From Monarcha castaneiventris obscurior (Eukaryota; Chordata; Aves; Passeriformes; Monarchidae), in assembly GCA_026261815.1 (NCBI GenBank), contig JAMPIT010000230.1, positions 7,315,001 to 7,379,000 of the forward strand: a stretch of 64,000 nucleotides of DNA, written 5' to 3'. Below the pieces are notes generated by a model. The model did no database searches, had not been told where the DNA came from, and saw only the letters and a list, made by a program, of their open reading frames with translations. Numbering within the stretch: the first letter of the stretch is position 1; each line of letters starts with the position of its first letter. Positions 57,001 through 63,200 of the stretch are shown one piece after another. Made by a program: the position numbers and the translations under genes.

Positions 57001-60000
57001 CACATGCCCTGAAGTCCTGGGGGTATTCTGTCAACACAAAGGTAGGATAAAGAAGGAAAGAGCAAGGCAAGATGGACCTCCACCTAATAATGAACTGGGA
57101 AGAAAATCCTGTCAAAATCCTAAAAAAATAACAGTTATTAATGAAAAGGGAATGCACACGAAATCTCTGTGATGGTAAAGCAAAAGCCCTTACTTCCATA
57201 TGGGTATAGATGTCTGCAGAGTAATCTTTAAGCTAAAAGTCTACCTGTCTGCAAACAATACTGCCAGTTTTAAAATGCCAGGGACAAAATTCTGCACAGA
57301 GCTGTGAAAAACTCTTCTTTATGAAAATGTAGAACAGTATTAAAGCTGCTAATACAAACTTTTAATATTAGAAATGGCTGCTAATATAACTACCTGAAAT
57401 GGCTCATCCTGTATCAGCTTATTATTCTGTAAGCCGATAGTATAATACAATATAAAATATAATATAATTGCTGGTCTATTTGCCAGCTCACATCTCTGTC
57501 TTCCAGAGAGCAACCCAAAGGATGTCCACTGCCAGAATGTACTGAAGCATGCAGAAAACAGAACAAATAATGGGAAAGCATAATAGAACAGTCTAGGCCA
57601 TTGTGTGATGACATGAATGACATCTTCCCACGGATGCCAGAGGCAATCCACTGCCATTTGACCAGGCAGAGGTATTCCTTCTGGGACTACTCAGAACACA
57701 ATTTTCATCTCATTGTTTCCACTCCAGTTGCCTTTCCATATAAACAAATGCAAAGATATTTGCAATAGTATATGCTGTGAGATTGCATAGTTTTATTTAT
57801 AGAGTATAGATCATGTTGCTTCTTTAACTGACATCTCTGTTATTGTGTTATTAATTTGATATTTAAACTTTGTGGCAAAAGATAAACAGTCTGAGTCTGT
57901 ATATATTCCTTTATATAAATATATATATACTTGTGTAAGTGTATATTTATGTATCCATATATAGACACATATTTAAAAAAAACAAACACCCAAGAGGTTC
58001 AGCCAAATTAGGGTAAGTTATTCATTTGACACAGAGTATTTACTTGGACAGCTGGATTTTATAGTTTACTGGATGGATGTGGTATCAGATGTTCCAAAAT
58101 AAATCAAATTTACGCCTATCTATGTGCTTGAAAATGTCATTAAACCTCAGAAAATAATAACAGGGAAAGACATACTAGATTTTTTAACCTCAAAACCATG
58201 TCGCTCTTTTTTTTCATGGAATGAAAGCAGATTTACCCATTTGAGCACTCTGTAAGATCTTAAAATGTACATATTCTGCCAACCTTATTTTATTGATGCA
58301 TATAAAATCTCTGGTTTTTATCAAAATAATGCACCATGTTATGCAACTGCCTCGGACTACAGGTACTGCCCTCGGATGTGAAGGCACAATGAGAGCCCAA
58401 CGCAAATGCAACACGTTTCTACTAAATCCATCCTCATTCCACAGCCATGTCCACCTCTCAGTGCTCTCAAACACAACATTTTAGAAATGGAACAGCATAA
58501 CCCTACTGCCCAAAGCAGGTGTGGTGGTTGAGGTCCCATCCTCTCCCCTTGCATGGCCTTTCAAGTTCACCTGCATCTTTCCTCCAGTCTCAGACAGTTT
58601 AAGCTGGGGCACATCCTGTCTCCTCTTTCGCTTGGTCCTTCCTTCTGCTCAGTGGCCCTCAAATCTGCTCAGCTGGATAGTGGCCTCTTGTTGTCTGATC
58701 CGTGTCCACCCCTCCATCTCTCTCTCCTCCTTCACCAATTTATCAACCTGCCCCTTCCTCTGGCTCCCAGCCCTTCTCTCCCTGCCACCTTCTGGTTTCA
58801 CCATGGCAGGAGCCCACCACAGATGTTGGCTGGGACATGTGTGATTGAAATGGAGAAATGTTGAGGTCAGCTCAGTTTCCCAGAGGCGAAGAAGGTTCAA
58901 GCAGATTCATTCGGGAAGGAATCTCCAGTTATTTTGAGCTGTTAATTTGCTGTGTGAGATGTGCAAACTGCAAAGCCTTTGTGAGGGCTTACAACCTTGT
59001 TTTCAGGGCTCTCTTTTGAAAGGCAGGGCTCCGGTCCATGAAACAAAGATTTGAAACAAAGAAAAACCCTTGACAATTGAAACACTGAAAATGTTTGAGC
59101 AAAGCAGTACATTTGCTCAGCCCTTTCCTTGGAAACATCTCATGGCTTCAGTCAACATTTTCCAAAACAATTTACTTTAAAAAAGAAAGCTTGTAAGGAT
59201 TAAAGAACATTTTTTGTAGGGACAAGACCAGACCAAATAATTAAAGTAAGGTATTATTAGTGCTAGCTAATAAAAAAGTGATCCTACAAGGGGTGTGAGG
59301 GACCAGCCAAACATGGTAAATTAAGAGGACACAACCAAAAAACCCTTGTCATGAATAAATACATCTTGCTGCATTTACAGCCTTCAAGGCATACATCCTC
59401 AAAAAAAAATGCAGGTCCTGCAGAATCTATGTAGGTGAGCCAGCTGTGGTTCACCTCCACCACTGATCCCCCTCCTCTCACTACCCCCAGACACTCTTCC
59501 CAGTTGGAGCTGCTCTATCTGCCTCCTAACAATTCTCTGGGATACATGGCTGAATCTTTGAACCAACGCTGGATGTGAAAGGTTTTTGATTAGCAGTGGT
59601 CAGTTTTCTCTATGAATGTATGTCCTGTGGCAAGAATTCCTGAGCTGAATTTGTTCCAGTGCCACCCTTGGCAGAGGTGACCATGGTGACAGAAGCTTTG
59701 GGATACATATGCACATACAGACACAGGAGAAGGCAATTCCACAAGTGCTTTGAAGTAGCACACACAGCATCAGTGGCATTATAACATAGCTTGGGTTGCA
59801 GGGACAGGTGGAAAATCAGCAGTTGTTGTCATTGATTCTTTGTCAGTGGCCAACACCAGAAGGCTTTAAAAGGCAACAAAGATAATCCATCTACGACTGG
59901 CAGAGCTGTCCTCTTGAAAAATTTTCCTCTCATTTTCCATGCAGACCTGCATTTGCTGAAACTGTAAGCACATCTTCAGATTTTCCATCACAAAAAAAAG

Positions 60001-60264
60001 AAACTATATATAATTCACCACACAGAACTATCTTGGTATCCTCAGATTCAGAGCTGGCTAACCACAAAAATGTACTCAAAAGCTATGTTCAGTTGTGATT
60101 TACTCTGACACAAGTTCGAAAATAGAGCATAGAGAAGAAACTCAGTTCCCCACCTTTCTTGTGAGTGGCACTTCAATAGGGACGGGCACAACTTCCGCAA
60201 GCAGGCAGCCATAAAATGCCACCATGAAAGCAGCAGGATCATTGTTAGGAAACACGAGTGTTAC
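5860..60264 (-). CDS. DIP2C: DIP2C, internal part: 22 exons, 925 codons (5' and 3' ends outside window)
   Basis: Twenty-two minus-strand exons, each bounded by AG and GT, join into 2775 nt with no stop and with matching phases throughout. The translation matches the DIP2 family, and DIP2C rather than DIP2A or DIP2B: for example VALVYPPG preceded by [23 protein letters not shown], and [13 protein letters not shown]2 proteins have an N-terminal DMAP1-binding region and two adenylate-forming domains related to fatty-acyl-AMP ligases. Family work links DIP2 proteins to lipid (diacylglycerol) metabolism, and DIP2C to neural development. The full vertebrate protein is about 1550 residues, so roughly 60% is visible. 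Domain 1 runs from before residue 1 to about 480, the linker is about 500-590, and domain 2 begins near 590 and leaves the window at 925. The orthologue call rests on remembered family sequence, not on a search. Confidence 0.93.
6031..6967 (-). other. DIP2C intron (937 bp)
   Basis: Ordinary intron between visible exons 21 and 22. The 90 bases next to the exon 21 donor are richer in G+C. I recognise no repeat or gene. Confidence 0.85.
6968..7136 (-). CDS. DIP2C: DIP2C visible exon 21 (residues 812-868)
   Basis: This 169-nt exon starts in phase 2 and ends in phase 0. The acceptor is TCTTGCAG|CGTTTA and the donor AAG|GTGAGT. It encodes [20 protein letters not shown], then [20 protein letters not shown]. 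It lies 8.6 kb downstream of the previous exon. The wording of [10 protein letters not shown] supports DIP2C among the paralogues. Confidence 0.96.
7137..15774 (-). other. DIP2C intron (8.6 kb)
   Basis: Long A+T-rich intron between visible exons 20 and 21. The only item of note is an uninterrupted plus-strand reading frame at 9573-10049, listed separately. I see no clear transposon. Confidence 0.85.
9573..10049 (+). other. 158-codon open frame antisense in intron, unrecognised
   Basis: An ATG-to-stop frame on the strand opposite DIP2C, inside its 8.6 kb intron. The product has a short coiled-coil-like stretch ([15 protein letters not shown], about residues 76-90) and several Cys, with no signal peptide or membrane segment. 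I do not recognise it. It could be chance, or a decayed retroelement ORF fragment: coiled-coil stretches of this kind occur in CR1 ORF1, but that link is only an impression. No promoter, splice sites or poly(A) tail are evident, so it is not called as a gene. Confidence 0.2.
15775..15905 (-). CDS. DIP2C: DIP2C visible exon 20 (residues 769-812)
   Basis: This 131-nt exon starts in phase 0 and ends in phase 2. The acceptor is TCTTTCAG|ATGTCT and the donor TGCAG|GTGAGG. It encodes [20 protein letters not shown], then [20 protein letters not shown]. The leading ATG is an internal codon, not a start. LDPYCGLG corresponds to the 'xPxxHxxGL' element that follows the P-loop in active enzymes. Confidence 0.96.
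15906..18687 (-). other. DIP2C intron (2.8 kb)
   Basis: A+T-rich intron between visible exons 19 and 20. I recognise no repeat, RNA gene or extra exon. Confidence 0.85.
18688..18797 (-). CDS. DIP2C: DIP2C visible exon 19 (residues 732-768)
   Basis: This 110-nt exon starts in phase 1 and ends in phase 0. The acceptor is TCCACCAG|ACGATT and the donor AAAG|GTAGGG. It encodes [20 protein letters not shown], then [18 protein letters not shown]. The [12 protein letters not shown] segment is the P-loop (motif A3) of domain 2. It is much closer to the canonical Ser/Thr/Gly-Lys form than the domain 1 equivalent. Confidence 0.96.
18798..18885 (-). other. DIP2C short intron (88 bp)
   Basis: GT..AG intron with donor GTGGGT and an acceptor ending TCCACCAG, between visible exons 18 and 19. 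It is among the shortest workable vertebrate introns and is the shortest here. Confidence 0.93.
18886..18997 (-). CDS. DIP2C: DIP2C visible exon 18 (residues 695-732)
   Basis: This 112-nt exon starts in phase 0 and ends in phase 1. The acceptor is TTTTCTAG|GTGAGC and the donor TACAG|GTGGGT. It encodes [20 protein letters not shown], then [17 protein letters not shown]. The four-alanine run is written with GCG/GCA codons in a locally CpG-rich patch. The exon begins with GTGAGC, a donor-like string just after the AG, but the frame and the family match place the boundary here. Confidence 0.95.
18998..21651 (-). other. DIP2C intron (2.7 kb)
   Basis: A+T-rich intron between visible exons 17 and 18. 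Nothing beyond ordinary intron sequence is recognised. Confidence 0.85.
21652..21773 (-). CDS. DIP2C: DIP2C visible exon 17 (residues 654-694)
   Basis: This 122-nt exon starts in phase 1 and ends in phase 0. The acceptor is CGTGCAG|GGATAG and the donor GAG|GTGAGC. The protein reads [20 protein letters not shown], then RPPHPQN and [10 protein letters not shown]. It repeats the AFYGCL-A--VP pattern of visible exon 1, showing that the two domains arose by duplication. The exon is richer in G+C and CpG than the intron around it. Confidence 0.96.
21774..23357 (-). other. DIP2C intron (1.6 kb)
   Basis: Intron between visible exons 16 and 17. It contains a 14-base A run at 23090-23103 (T run on the gene strand). 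That run is not attached to any recognisable retrocopy. Confidence 0.85.
23358..23481 (-). CDS. DIP2C: DIP2C visible exon 16 (residues 613-654)
   Basis: This 124-nt exon starts in phase 0 and ends in phase 1. The acceptor is CTGTGCAG|GGAACA and the donor CCAG|GTAAAG. It encodes [20 protein letters not shown], then [16 protein letters not shown]. This is the 'LTYxEL... GDxVAL' start of domain 2. The wording [14 protein letters not shown] is one of the points favouring DIP2C over DIP2B. Confidence 0.96.
23482..27005 (-). other. DIP2C intron (3.5 kb)
   Basis: Intron between visible exons 15 and 16. It includes a degenerate purine/pyrimidine-alternating patch near 24173-24245 (TG/CA and TA steps). 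No gene or clear transposon is seen. Confidence 0.85.
27006..27086 (-). CDS. DIP2C: DIP2C visible exon 15 (residues 586-612)
   Basis: This 81-nt exon has phase 0 at both ends and could be skipped without a frameshift. The acceptor is TATTGCAG|TTCCTG and the donor CAGG|GTAAGA. It encodes [19 protein letters not shown], the helix that opens adenylate-forming domain 2. Compare 'xLxxRAxxxPDxxA' at the start of many AMP-binding domains. Confidence 0.95.
27087..27908 (-). other. DIP2C intron (822 bp)
   Basis: Intron between visible exons 14 and 15. It carries the compound trinucleotide repeat at 27745-27798 and is otherwise A+T-rich. Confidence 0.85.
27745..27798. repeat. Compound trinucleotide microsatellite (TAA)n(TCA)n
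   Basis: About nine TAA units run directly into imperfect TCA units. It lies roughly 110 bases downstream of the visible exon 14 donor in gene orientation, and is probably variable in length. Confidence 0.92.
27909..28018 (-). CDS. DIP2C: DIP2C visible exon 14 (residues 549-585)
   Basis: This 110-nt exon starts in phase 1 and ends in phase 0. The acceptor is TATTCTAG|AAATTG and the donor AAAG|GTAAGC. The protein is [20 protein letters not shown], then a polar stretch [11 protein letters not shown]. This is the linker between the two ligase-like domains. Confidence 0.95.
28019..30014 (-). other. DIP2C intron (2.0 kb)
   Basis: Intron between visible exons 13 and 14. Apart from a possible very old CR1 remnant near 29752-29798 I see nothing to annotate. 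Confidence 0.85.
29752..29798 (-). mobile_element. Possible degraded CR1 LINE remnant
   Basis: The string CTCCAGGTGTGGTCTCAC followed by a TAGAG-containing stretch resembles the reverse complement of a conserved part of the CR1 reverse-transcriptase ORF. The match is short and could be chance. Confidence 0.35.
30015..30216 (-). CDS. DIP2C: DIP2C visible exon 13 (residues 482-549)
   Basis: This 202-nt exon starts in phase 0 and ends in phase 1. The acceptor is TTTTTTAG|GCAATA and the donor CCAG|GTAAGA. It encodes [20 protein letters not shown], then [20 protein letters not shown] and a basic-proline stretch PKPRQKQP. The [10 protein letters not shown] stretch occupies the place of motif A10 (PxTxxGKxxR) with the catalytic Lys position altered. 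The basic end begins the interdomain linker. Confidence 0.96.
30217..34551 (-). other. DIP2C intron (4.3 kb)
   Basis: Intron between visible exons 12 and 13. It contains a G+C-richer stretch at about 32200-32600, a 13-base A run at 34122-34134 and a short (ATTC)n at 34220-34235. No gene is recognised. Confidence 0.85.
34220..34235. repeat. Short (ATTC)n tetranucleotide repeat
   Basis: About four tandem units of the tetranucleotide, in an intron. Confidence 0.8.
34552..34666 (-). CDS. DIP2C: DIP2C visible exon 12 (residues 443-481)
   Basis: This 115-nt exon starts in phase 2 and ends in phase 0. The acceptor is CCTATAG|AATAGC and the donor CTCCAG|GTAATG. It encodes [20 protein letters not shown], then [16 protein letters not shown]. 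This is the C-terminal subdomain of domain 1, in the position where the FAAL family has its mobile C-terminal lobe. Confidence 0.95.
34667..35468 (-). other. DIP2C intron (802 bp)
   Basis: Intron between visible exons 11 and 12, opened by the weak GTTTGA donor. No repeat or gene is recognised. Confidence 0.85.
35469..35677 (-). CDS. DIP2C: DIP2C visible exon 11 (residues 374-443)
   Basis: At 209 nt this is the longest exon in the window, starting in phase 0 and ending in phase 2. The acceptor is TTTTGCAG|GTGTTT. The donor, GGGAG|GTTTGA, is the weakest of the set (T at +3 and +4). The protein contains FIRTGLLGF, the equivalent of the RTGDLGF motif A7 with the catalytic Asp replaced by Leu. 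[20 protein letters not shown] follows, equivalent to motif A8 and the hinge to the C-terminal subdomain. Confidence 0.96.
35678..37865 (-). other. DIP2C intron (2.2 kb)
   Basis: Intron between visible exons 10 and 11. It has A- and T-rich runs near 37100-37205 and nothing recognisable as a gene. Confidence 0.85.
37866..38002 (-). CDS. DIP2C: DIP2C visible exon 10 (residues 328-373)
   Basis: This 137-nt exon starts in phase 1 and ends in phase 0. The acceptor is CCTCTAG|CTATAA and the donor GAG|GTAAGT. It encodes the VKPDG segment, then [20 protein letters not shown]. The EIGEL motif matches the conserved GExG/IGEI region that follows the active-site half of adenylate-forming domains. Confidence 0.96.
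38003..39599 (-). other. DIP2C intron (1.6 kb)
   Basis: Intron between visible exons 9 and 10. No additional features are recognised. Confidence 0.85.
39600..39739 (-). CDS. DIP2C: DIP2C visible exon 9 (residues 281-328)
   Basis: This 140-nt exon starts in phase 2 and ends in phase 1. The acceptor is TTTGTAG|GCCAAC and the donor GGAG|GTGAGA. It encodes [19 protein letters not shown], then [14 protein letters not shown]. It is part of domain 1 and lies between introns of 3.8 and 1.6 kb. Confidence 0.95.
39740..43575 (-). other. DIP2C intron (3.8 kb)
   Basis: Intron between visible exons 8 and 9. It holds a CR1 fragment at 42604-43024, an A run at 41698-41714 and a T run at 43506-43519. The rest is plain intron. 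Confidence 0.85.
42604..43024 (+). mobile_element. CR1 LINE, 3'-end fragment
   Basis: The sequence follows the CR1 3' region in order. Landmarks are the GGCTGAGGGAGCTGGGGAGG block, the AAAAGGAGGCTCAGAGGGGA block, a GTGACAGGACAAGAAGAAAT block, a TTAGATTGGATATTAGGAAA block, and the terminal ATGATCTTAAAGGTCTTTTC followed by CAACC and a TGTGATTGT end. The copy is 5'-truncated and diverged, with no usable ORF. It is antisense to DIP2C. Confidence 0.9.
43576..43690 (-). CDS. DIP2C: DIP2C visible exon 8 (residues 243-281)
   Basis: This 115-nt exon starts in phase 1 and ends in phase 2. The acceptor is TACCCCAG|GGTCC and the donor CGAAG|GTATGT. The protein runs [17 protein letters not shown], then [13 protein letters not shown]. 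It lies in the large subdomain of domain 1, where active enzymes carry the Tyr-Gly-Pro-Thr-Glu-like motif; no such motif is visible here. Confidence 0.95.
43691..44546 (-). other. DIP2C intron (856 bp)
   Basis: Intron between visible exons 7 and 8, with a short (AT)n run at about 43848-43862. No gene is recognised. Confidence 0.85.
44547..44666 (-). CDS. DIP2C: DIP2C visible exon 7 (residues 203-243)
   Basis: This 120-nt exon has phase 1 at both ends, so skipping it would preserve the frame. The acceptor is TTGCAG|CGAAAG and the donor CCCCT|GTAAGC. It encodes [14 protein letters not shown], then [17 protein letters not shown]. The final Trp codon is split by the intron (T|GG). The [10 protein letters not shown] stretch is the 'xxLRxxxxGGA' region of adenylate-forming domains. 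Confidence 0.95.
44667..44788 (-). other. DIP2C short intron (122 bp)
   Basis: GT..AG intron between visible exons 6 and 7, with donor GTAAGG and acceptor TTGTTGCAG. It is the second-shortest in the window. Confidence 0.93.
44789..44882 (-). CDS. DIP2C: DIP2C visible exon 6 (residues 172-203)
   Basis: This 94-nt exon starts in phase 0 and ends in phase 1. The acceptor is GATTTCAG|AGTGTC and the donor AAAG|GTAAGG. The protein begins [16 protein letters not shown] and ends WIQKVCQYK. It is followed after only 122 bp by the next exon, in contrast to the multi-kilobase introns around the pair. Confidence 0.95.
44883..47232 (-). other. DIP2C intron (2.4 kb)
   Basis: Intron between visible exons 5 and 6. 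It contains the LTR at about 45272-45632 and otherwise ordinary A+T-rich sequence. Confidence 0.85.
45272..45632 (+). mobile_element. LTR of an avian endogenous retrovirus (ERVK-like), left boundary approximate
   Basis: The 3' part reads like a bird retroviral LTR. There is a TTGGCTGAGCGCCAAAGCAC block (near 45520), then TGTGACTTTTGCTGTATTAT, a CTCTTTATTAAACTTTTC polyadenylation region, and an end TCATTTTTCACA. I could not find a matching target-site duplication or an unambiguous TG start, so the 5' edge is an estimate. No internal genes are seen, so it is a solo or fragmentary LTR, antisense to DIP2C. Confidence 0.65.
47233..47297 (-). CDS. DIP2C: DIP2C visible exon 5 (residues 150-171)
   Basis: This is the shortest exon seen, 65 nt, starting in phase 1 and ending in phase 0. 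The acceptor is GGACAG|CTGAAA and the donor is a perfect GTAAGT. It encodes [19 protein letters not shown], a conserved DIP2 stretch corresponding to the 'DxxGL' region of FAAL-like proteins. The next intron upstream in the gene is only 352 bp. Confidence 0.94.
47298..47649 (-). other. DIP2C intron (352 bp)
   Basis: Compact intron between visible exons 4 and 5. No further features are seen. Confidence 0.88.
47650..47752 (-). CDS. DIP2C: DIP2C visible exon 4 (residues 116-150)
   Basis: This 103-nt exon starts in phase 0 and ends in phase 1. The acceptor is TTTTAG|TACAAA and the donor GAAG|GTATGG. It encodes [16 protein letters not shown], which sits where active adenylate-forming enzymes have the Ser/Thr/Gly-rich P-loop (about TSGSTGxPKG). 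Here the loop is KDGSVLGV, so domain 1 lacks the canonical Ser/Thr/Gly pattern. That agrees with the family's unusual motif but says nothing certain about activity. Confidence 0.95.
47753..49091 (-). other. DIP2C intron (1.3 kb)
   Basis: Intron between visible exons 3 and 4. No repeat or gene is recognised. Confidence 0.85.
49092..49201 (-). CDS. DIP2C: DIP2C visible exon 3 (residues 79-115)
   Basis: This 110-nt exon starts in phase 1 and ends in phase 0. The protein reads [20 protein letters not shown] and ends NNDTAYIE. The acceptor is CTCAG|GCTGG and the donor GAG|GTGAGT. The terminal AYIE aligns with the strand that leads into the AMP-binding P-loop region (motif A3) of adenylate-forming enzymes. 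Confidence 0.95.
49202..49817 (-). other. DIP2C intron (616 bp) with G+C-rich core
   Basis: Intron between visible exons 2 and 3. Bases about 49560-49745 are clearly richer in G+C and contain several CpG, unlike the surrounding intron. Open frames on both strands there are probably a by-product of composition. Confidence 0.8.
49818..49941 (-). CDS. DIP2C: DIP2C visible exon 2 (residues 38-79)
   Basis: This 124-nt exon starts in phase 0 and ends in phase 1. It opens [16 protein letters not shown] and continues through a [16 protein letters not shown] stretch. The acceptor is TCTTAG|GATGC and the donor AAAG|GTAATC. It belongs to the N-terminal subdomain of domain 1. A 10.2 kb intron, the longest complete one in the window, separates it from the previous exon. 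Confidence 0.95.
50235..51023 (+). mobile_element. CR1 LINE, 3' fragment with remnant of reverse-transcriptase ORF
   Basis: The 5' part encodes, in shifting frames, the end of the CR1 ORF2: RKANGIL, then a [13 protein letters not shown] and a [13 protein letters not shown] segment. Then come the CR1 3' landmarks: GGGCCATTAGAATAATTAAG, GGAGCATCTCTCCTATGAGG, and the terminal GCCAACC followed by ATTCTGTGG. Frameshifts and stops mark it as dead. It is antisense to DIP2C and 5'-truncated; the left edge is approximate. Confidence 0.92.
57900..57975. repeat. AT-rich low-complexity / (TA)n patch
   Basis: Interrupted TATA runs, including TATAAATATATATATAC, inside the long intron. Confidence 0.8.
58518..58800. 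repeat. Pyrimidine-rich low-complexity stretch (plus strand)
   Basis: The plus strand is dominated by C and T with frequent CTCC/CTTCC motifs. Overlapping open frames there reflect composition rather than a gene. Confidence 0.55.
60154..60264 (-). CDS. DIP2C: DIP2C visible exon 1 (residues 1-37)
   Basis: This 111-nt exon has phase 0 at both ends. The acceptor is a pyrimidine-rich tract ending CAG, and the donor is AAAG|GTGGGG. It encodes the start of the N-terminal core of ligase-like domain 1, with FPNNDPAAF followed by [14 protein letters not shown]. The same AFYGCL-A--VP pattern returns in domain 2 at about residue 660. Because the length is a multiple of three, skipping it would keep the frame. 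The exon before it is not in the 3.7 kb that remains upstream. Confidence 0.95.
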
Positions 60265-63200
60265 CTGAAAGAGAGAGATGTGCGTTAAAAATGTTTTAAC
60301 CTAGGCGTCAGGTAATGATAATTGGAGTTTCCATGCTTCCTTTTGGATGGAGATGATACCGGAGCACTTCTAAGACAGCTATTCAAATGCCTAATCACAG
60401 ATGAATGAGGAACCAGAAGGAATTTATTCTGATAAATATTCCTTTTATGAATATTTTCACTTAGGATGTAGTTAAATATTTTCATGTTGCATTGTTTCCT
60501 ACATTGACAACACCTTTCATCTGGTTCTGAATTAACTGATTGCTTTACCAGTGTTAAATAACCAAGCAAATGGAATTAAAAGAATTTTAGATTCTAATGT
60601 AATAATTTGCTTGAAGTTACTAAGACTGAAGTGTACATGTGACCAATTCAGATTACCCAGACTTAAGATGCCATTATGTCAATCACTAACACACTGTTCT
60701 GTTTCACTGTACTTTGCCTCATGCAACAGTTTTGTTTCAGGACTGTCCTGTTGTGCAAGTGTAAAGTTTCTGTGTGCTGTGTGCACACAAAAAACTGGTA
60801 TCTAGAAGTAAACGTCACATCCAGAGCTGGCCCCATCACATGCCAACCTAGGCTGGTTTTGTTGAACTTCACAGCTTCAGGGCTAGGGCTGGGGAATTAT
60901 TTAGATAAAAGAATGCCAAAACCAATCACAGATCACTGGAACGCTCAGTAGGTGTTGAACTGTGCAGCTTAACTCCTTCGGGCCCTGTGGACCACGCCTG
61001 AGATCCTCCACAGGCAAAGGGGAAGGAGACGGGAGGGTTCACAGCCTTGCTGAGCATCCAGCAACTTCAGAGAGCCCCCAGCTCTCCTTGCAAGGGCAGG
61101 GAACAGTACTGCTCTCGCTGGTGAATGACCTTAGTGGCTGGATCCTCTCTGTGCTTTTGTTTCGGTTTGGTCAGATGGGCGTTCTCAGCTCATGTCCCAA
61201 ACAGCTGTAACACAGCTGGGCACTCCTGCACAGTCAATTGCAGTGGCATGCAAAGGCATGGCAAATGACTCCAAATCTCATTCCTCTGGGCTCACACACA
61301 GGACAAGGCTGTATTATCACAGCACCTTGAAACCTGCTGAAACTACTTGGTAGCTCTTGAGTTTTGACTGCTTTGACACACACAGCAGTTTTGTTGAAGT
61401 GAAATCGTGATGTGTGCTCCAAGGTTCAGTTACTGGGAGTTTCCAGAATTTTCACATGGCTTCAAAGCCTACATATGTATGTATGGATGACTTCCATATG
61501 TAGGTACCTTCCATATGTATCCATGTATGGATAACCTTCCATACGTCAACTTGATTTCTTCAAACTAGAAGAAATCAAACCAGCCTTGTCCAAGCGGGAC
61601 CAAAATAACTGTTTTTTAAGCTGAAGATCTAACTCATAACTCCTTAGAGTCAGAGAAAATACACCACTACTATATCTGCACACTTGCACATTAAACAATC
61701 CAAGTGCTGGAGCTGGCTGTGCAGAGCTTACTGAATGCAAATGGAAATACAGGGATTTTGCCAGGTGCATGGAGGGACGGTAGAGACTGCTGAGCCCAGC
61801 AAACATCTGAAAGATCCCAAAATATACTTTGAAGGTTGTTGGGTTTTGCACTGGTCTCTGCTTACACAAAGGCAGTGAAGGTTTGGCTGGGAATCTTTGA
61901 AAAGGAGCTGACAGAGGTGAAAAAAAAATCACTGAAGTCCAGTGGGAATAAGGCATTAACTTCCTCTCCAAAAAACATTAATCACTAACAGACTTGTACC
62001 AAATAAATAAATAATGTGTGTAAAAGCAAAAAAGGGATAAAGTTGAAAGACAACAAATCATACAGTGTATATTAACAGAGAATCTGGTTAGCTAGTAGAT
62101 ATTTCAGAGAGCAAGATTAATTTCCAGGCAGCTGTCTGGGGTGATGCAAGGTTAAATTTCTGAAGCTACTATAGAAGGCAAATGAAGTTTGCCACGTATA
62201 ATACCAGAAACAGGGAAGGAGATGCAGGCACGTTCATTTATTTTTTGGCTCAGACAAAGAACCTAAGAGGTGAGGTAATGGTAGTCATTAGGTAGTAATG
62301 GTAATGAAAAACAGAGATTGTATTGATAGAAGGTGTTTTTAAATGAAAATATAAACTATTTTATATATATCAAAATAAGGAAACAAATACATTCTCGTTT
62401 GGAAATTACCAGAAATATGTCCCTGTATTTCATTTAGTATTTAAAAGCTACCTTTAAGGGTTGTCACACAAGACATATTATGTAGAATAAAGTCACCTTC
62501 AAAGAGGTCAGAAAGCTTTTATGTTATTACAACAGGGGTGTAACCACCAAAATCACAGCCTAGAGCATCAGAAGTGCTGTAACACCTCATCTTCAATGTG
62601 AATTTGCCTCAAATGATCATTCCTGTTATACAGGGATGCCAGGCAAGATGTTTTTACAACACAAAGCATATGCTTTCAGCACTCAGCTATAAACATTTGT
62701 TTCACTTTAATCTAGGCAGACTTATTTTAGAAGAGCTGCAATTTGTTCCTTACGTGTCCTGTGTTAAACTTCCAGCTTTAGCCTGAACTATCCACAAATC
62801 TTTTCTAAATGTTAGGAGCTGCAGAAAATGGCTACAAAGATGGGCAGGCAGCACACAATAGATAAGGAGAGATGCACATTGCCTGTATGTGAACTTTATT
62901 CCTTTGGAGCTTTCTGGGTGACTGTTTTGATGTGTACACTTGAACAACTTGCTGCTTCTGCTGTTGCTTAGAGACACTCTTATAAGTCAAGTAAAAGAGA
63001 GTCTTCAGATCCTAGTCCTGGCTGAATGCCATCGTAGGAAGCAATTTAGATTAAGGATCTAGAGATCCTTTAGTTAATTTCTTTATGATTTATTTCAAAA
63101 AGAAACACAGGAAGGACTGTCACTTTTTTTTTCCCTCTTTTTTCCTTCTGGGAAGCATTACTGCATGCTCTCATTTTTGAAGCCCTAAGACATGTGTAAT

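Larger units (their letters stand above)
49942..60153 (-). other. DIP2C intron (10.2 kb)
   Basis: The longest complete intron in the window, between visible exons 1 and 2. It holds a CR1 fragment (about 50235-51023), an AT-rich repeat patch (57900-57975) and a pyrimidine-rich stretch (about 58518-58800). The rest shows no recognisable gene. Confidence 0.85.

Noticed and set aside
58521..58864. Overlapping 107- and 103-codon frames as coding
   Set aside because: Low-complexity C/T-rich composition explains them; no domain, splice signal or known protein is recognised.
5860..60264. Assignment to DIP2A or DIP2B instead of DIP2C
   Set aside because: Several paralogue-diagnostic stretches ([36 protein letters not shown]) fit DIP2C better than my recollection of the other two.
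61471..61548. CRISPR-like repeat array
   Set aside because: Units are few, degenerate and irregularly spaced, in a vertebrate intron.
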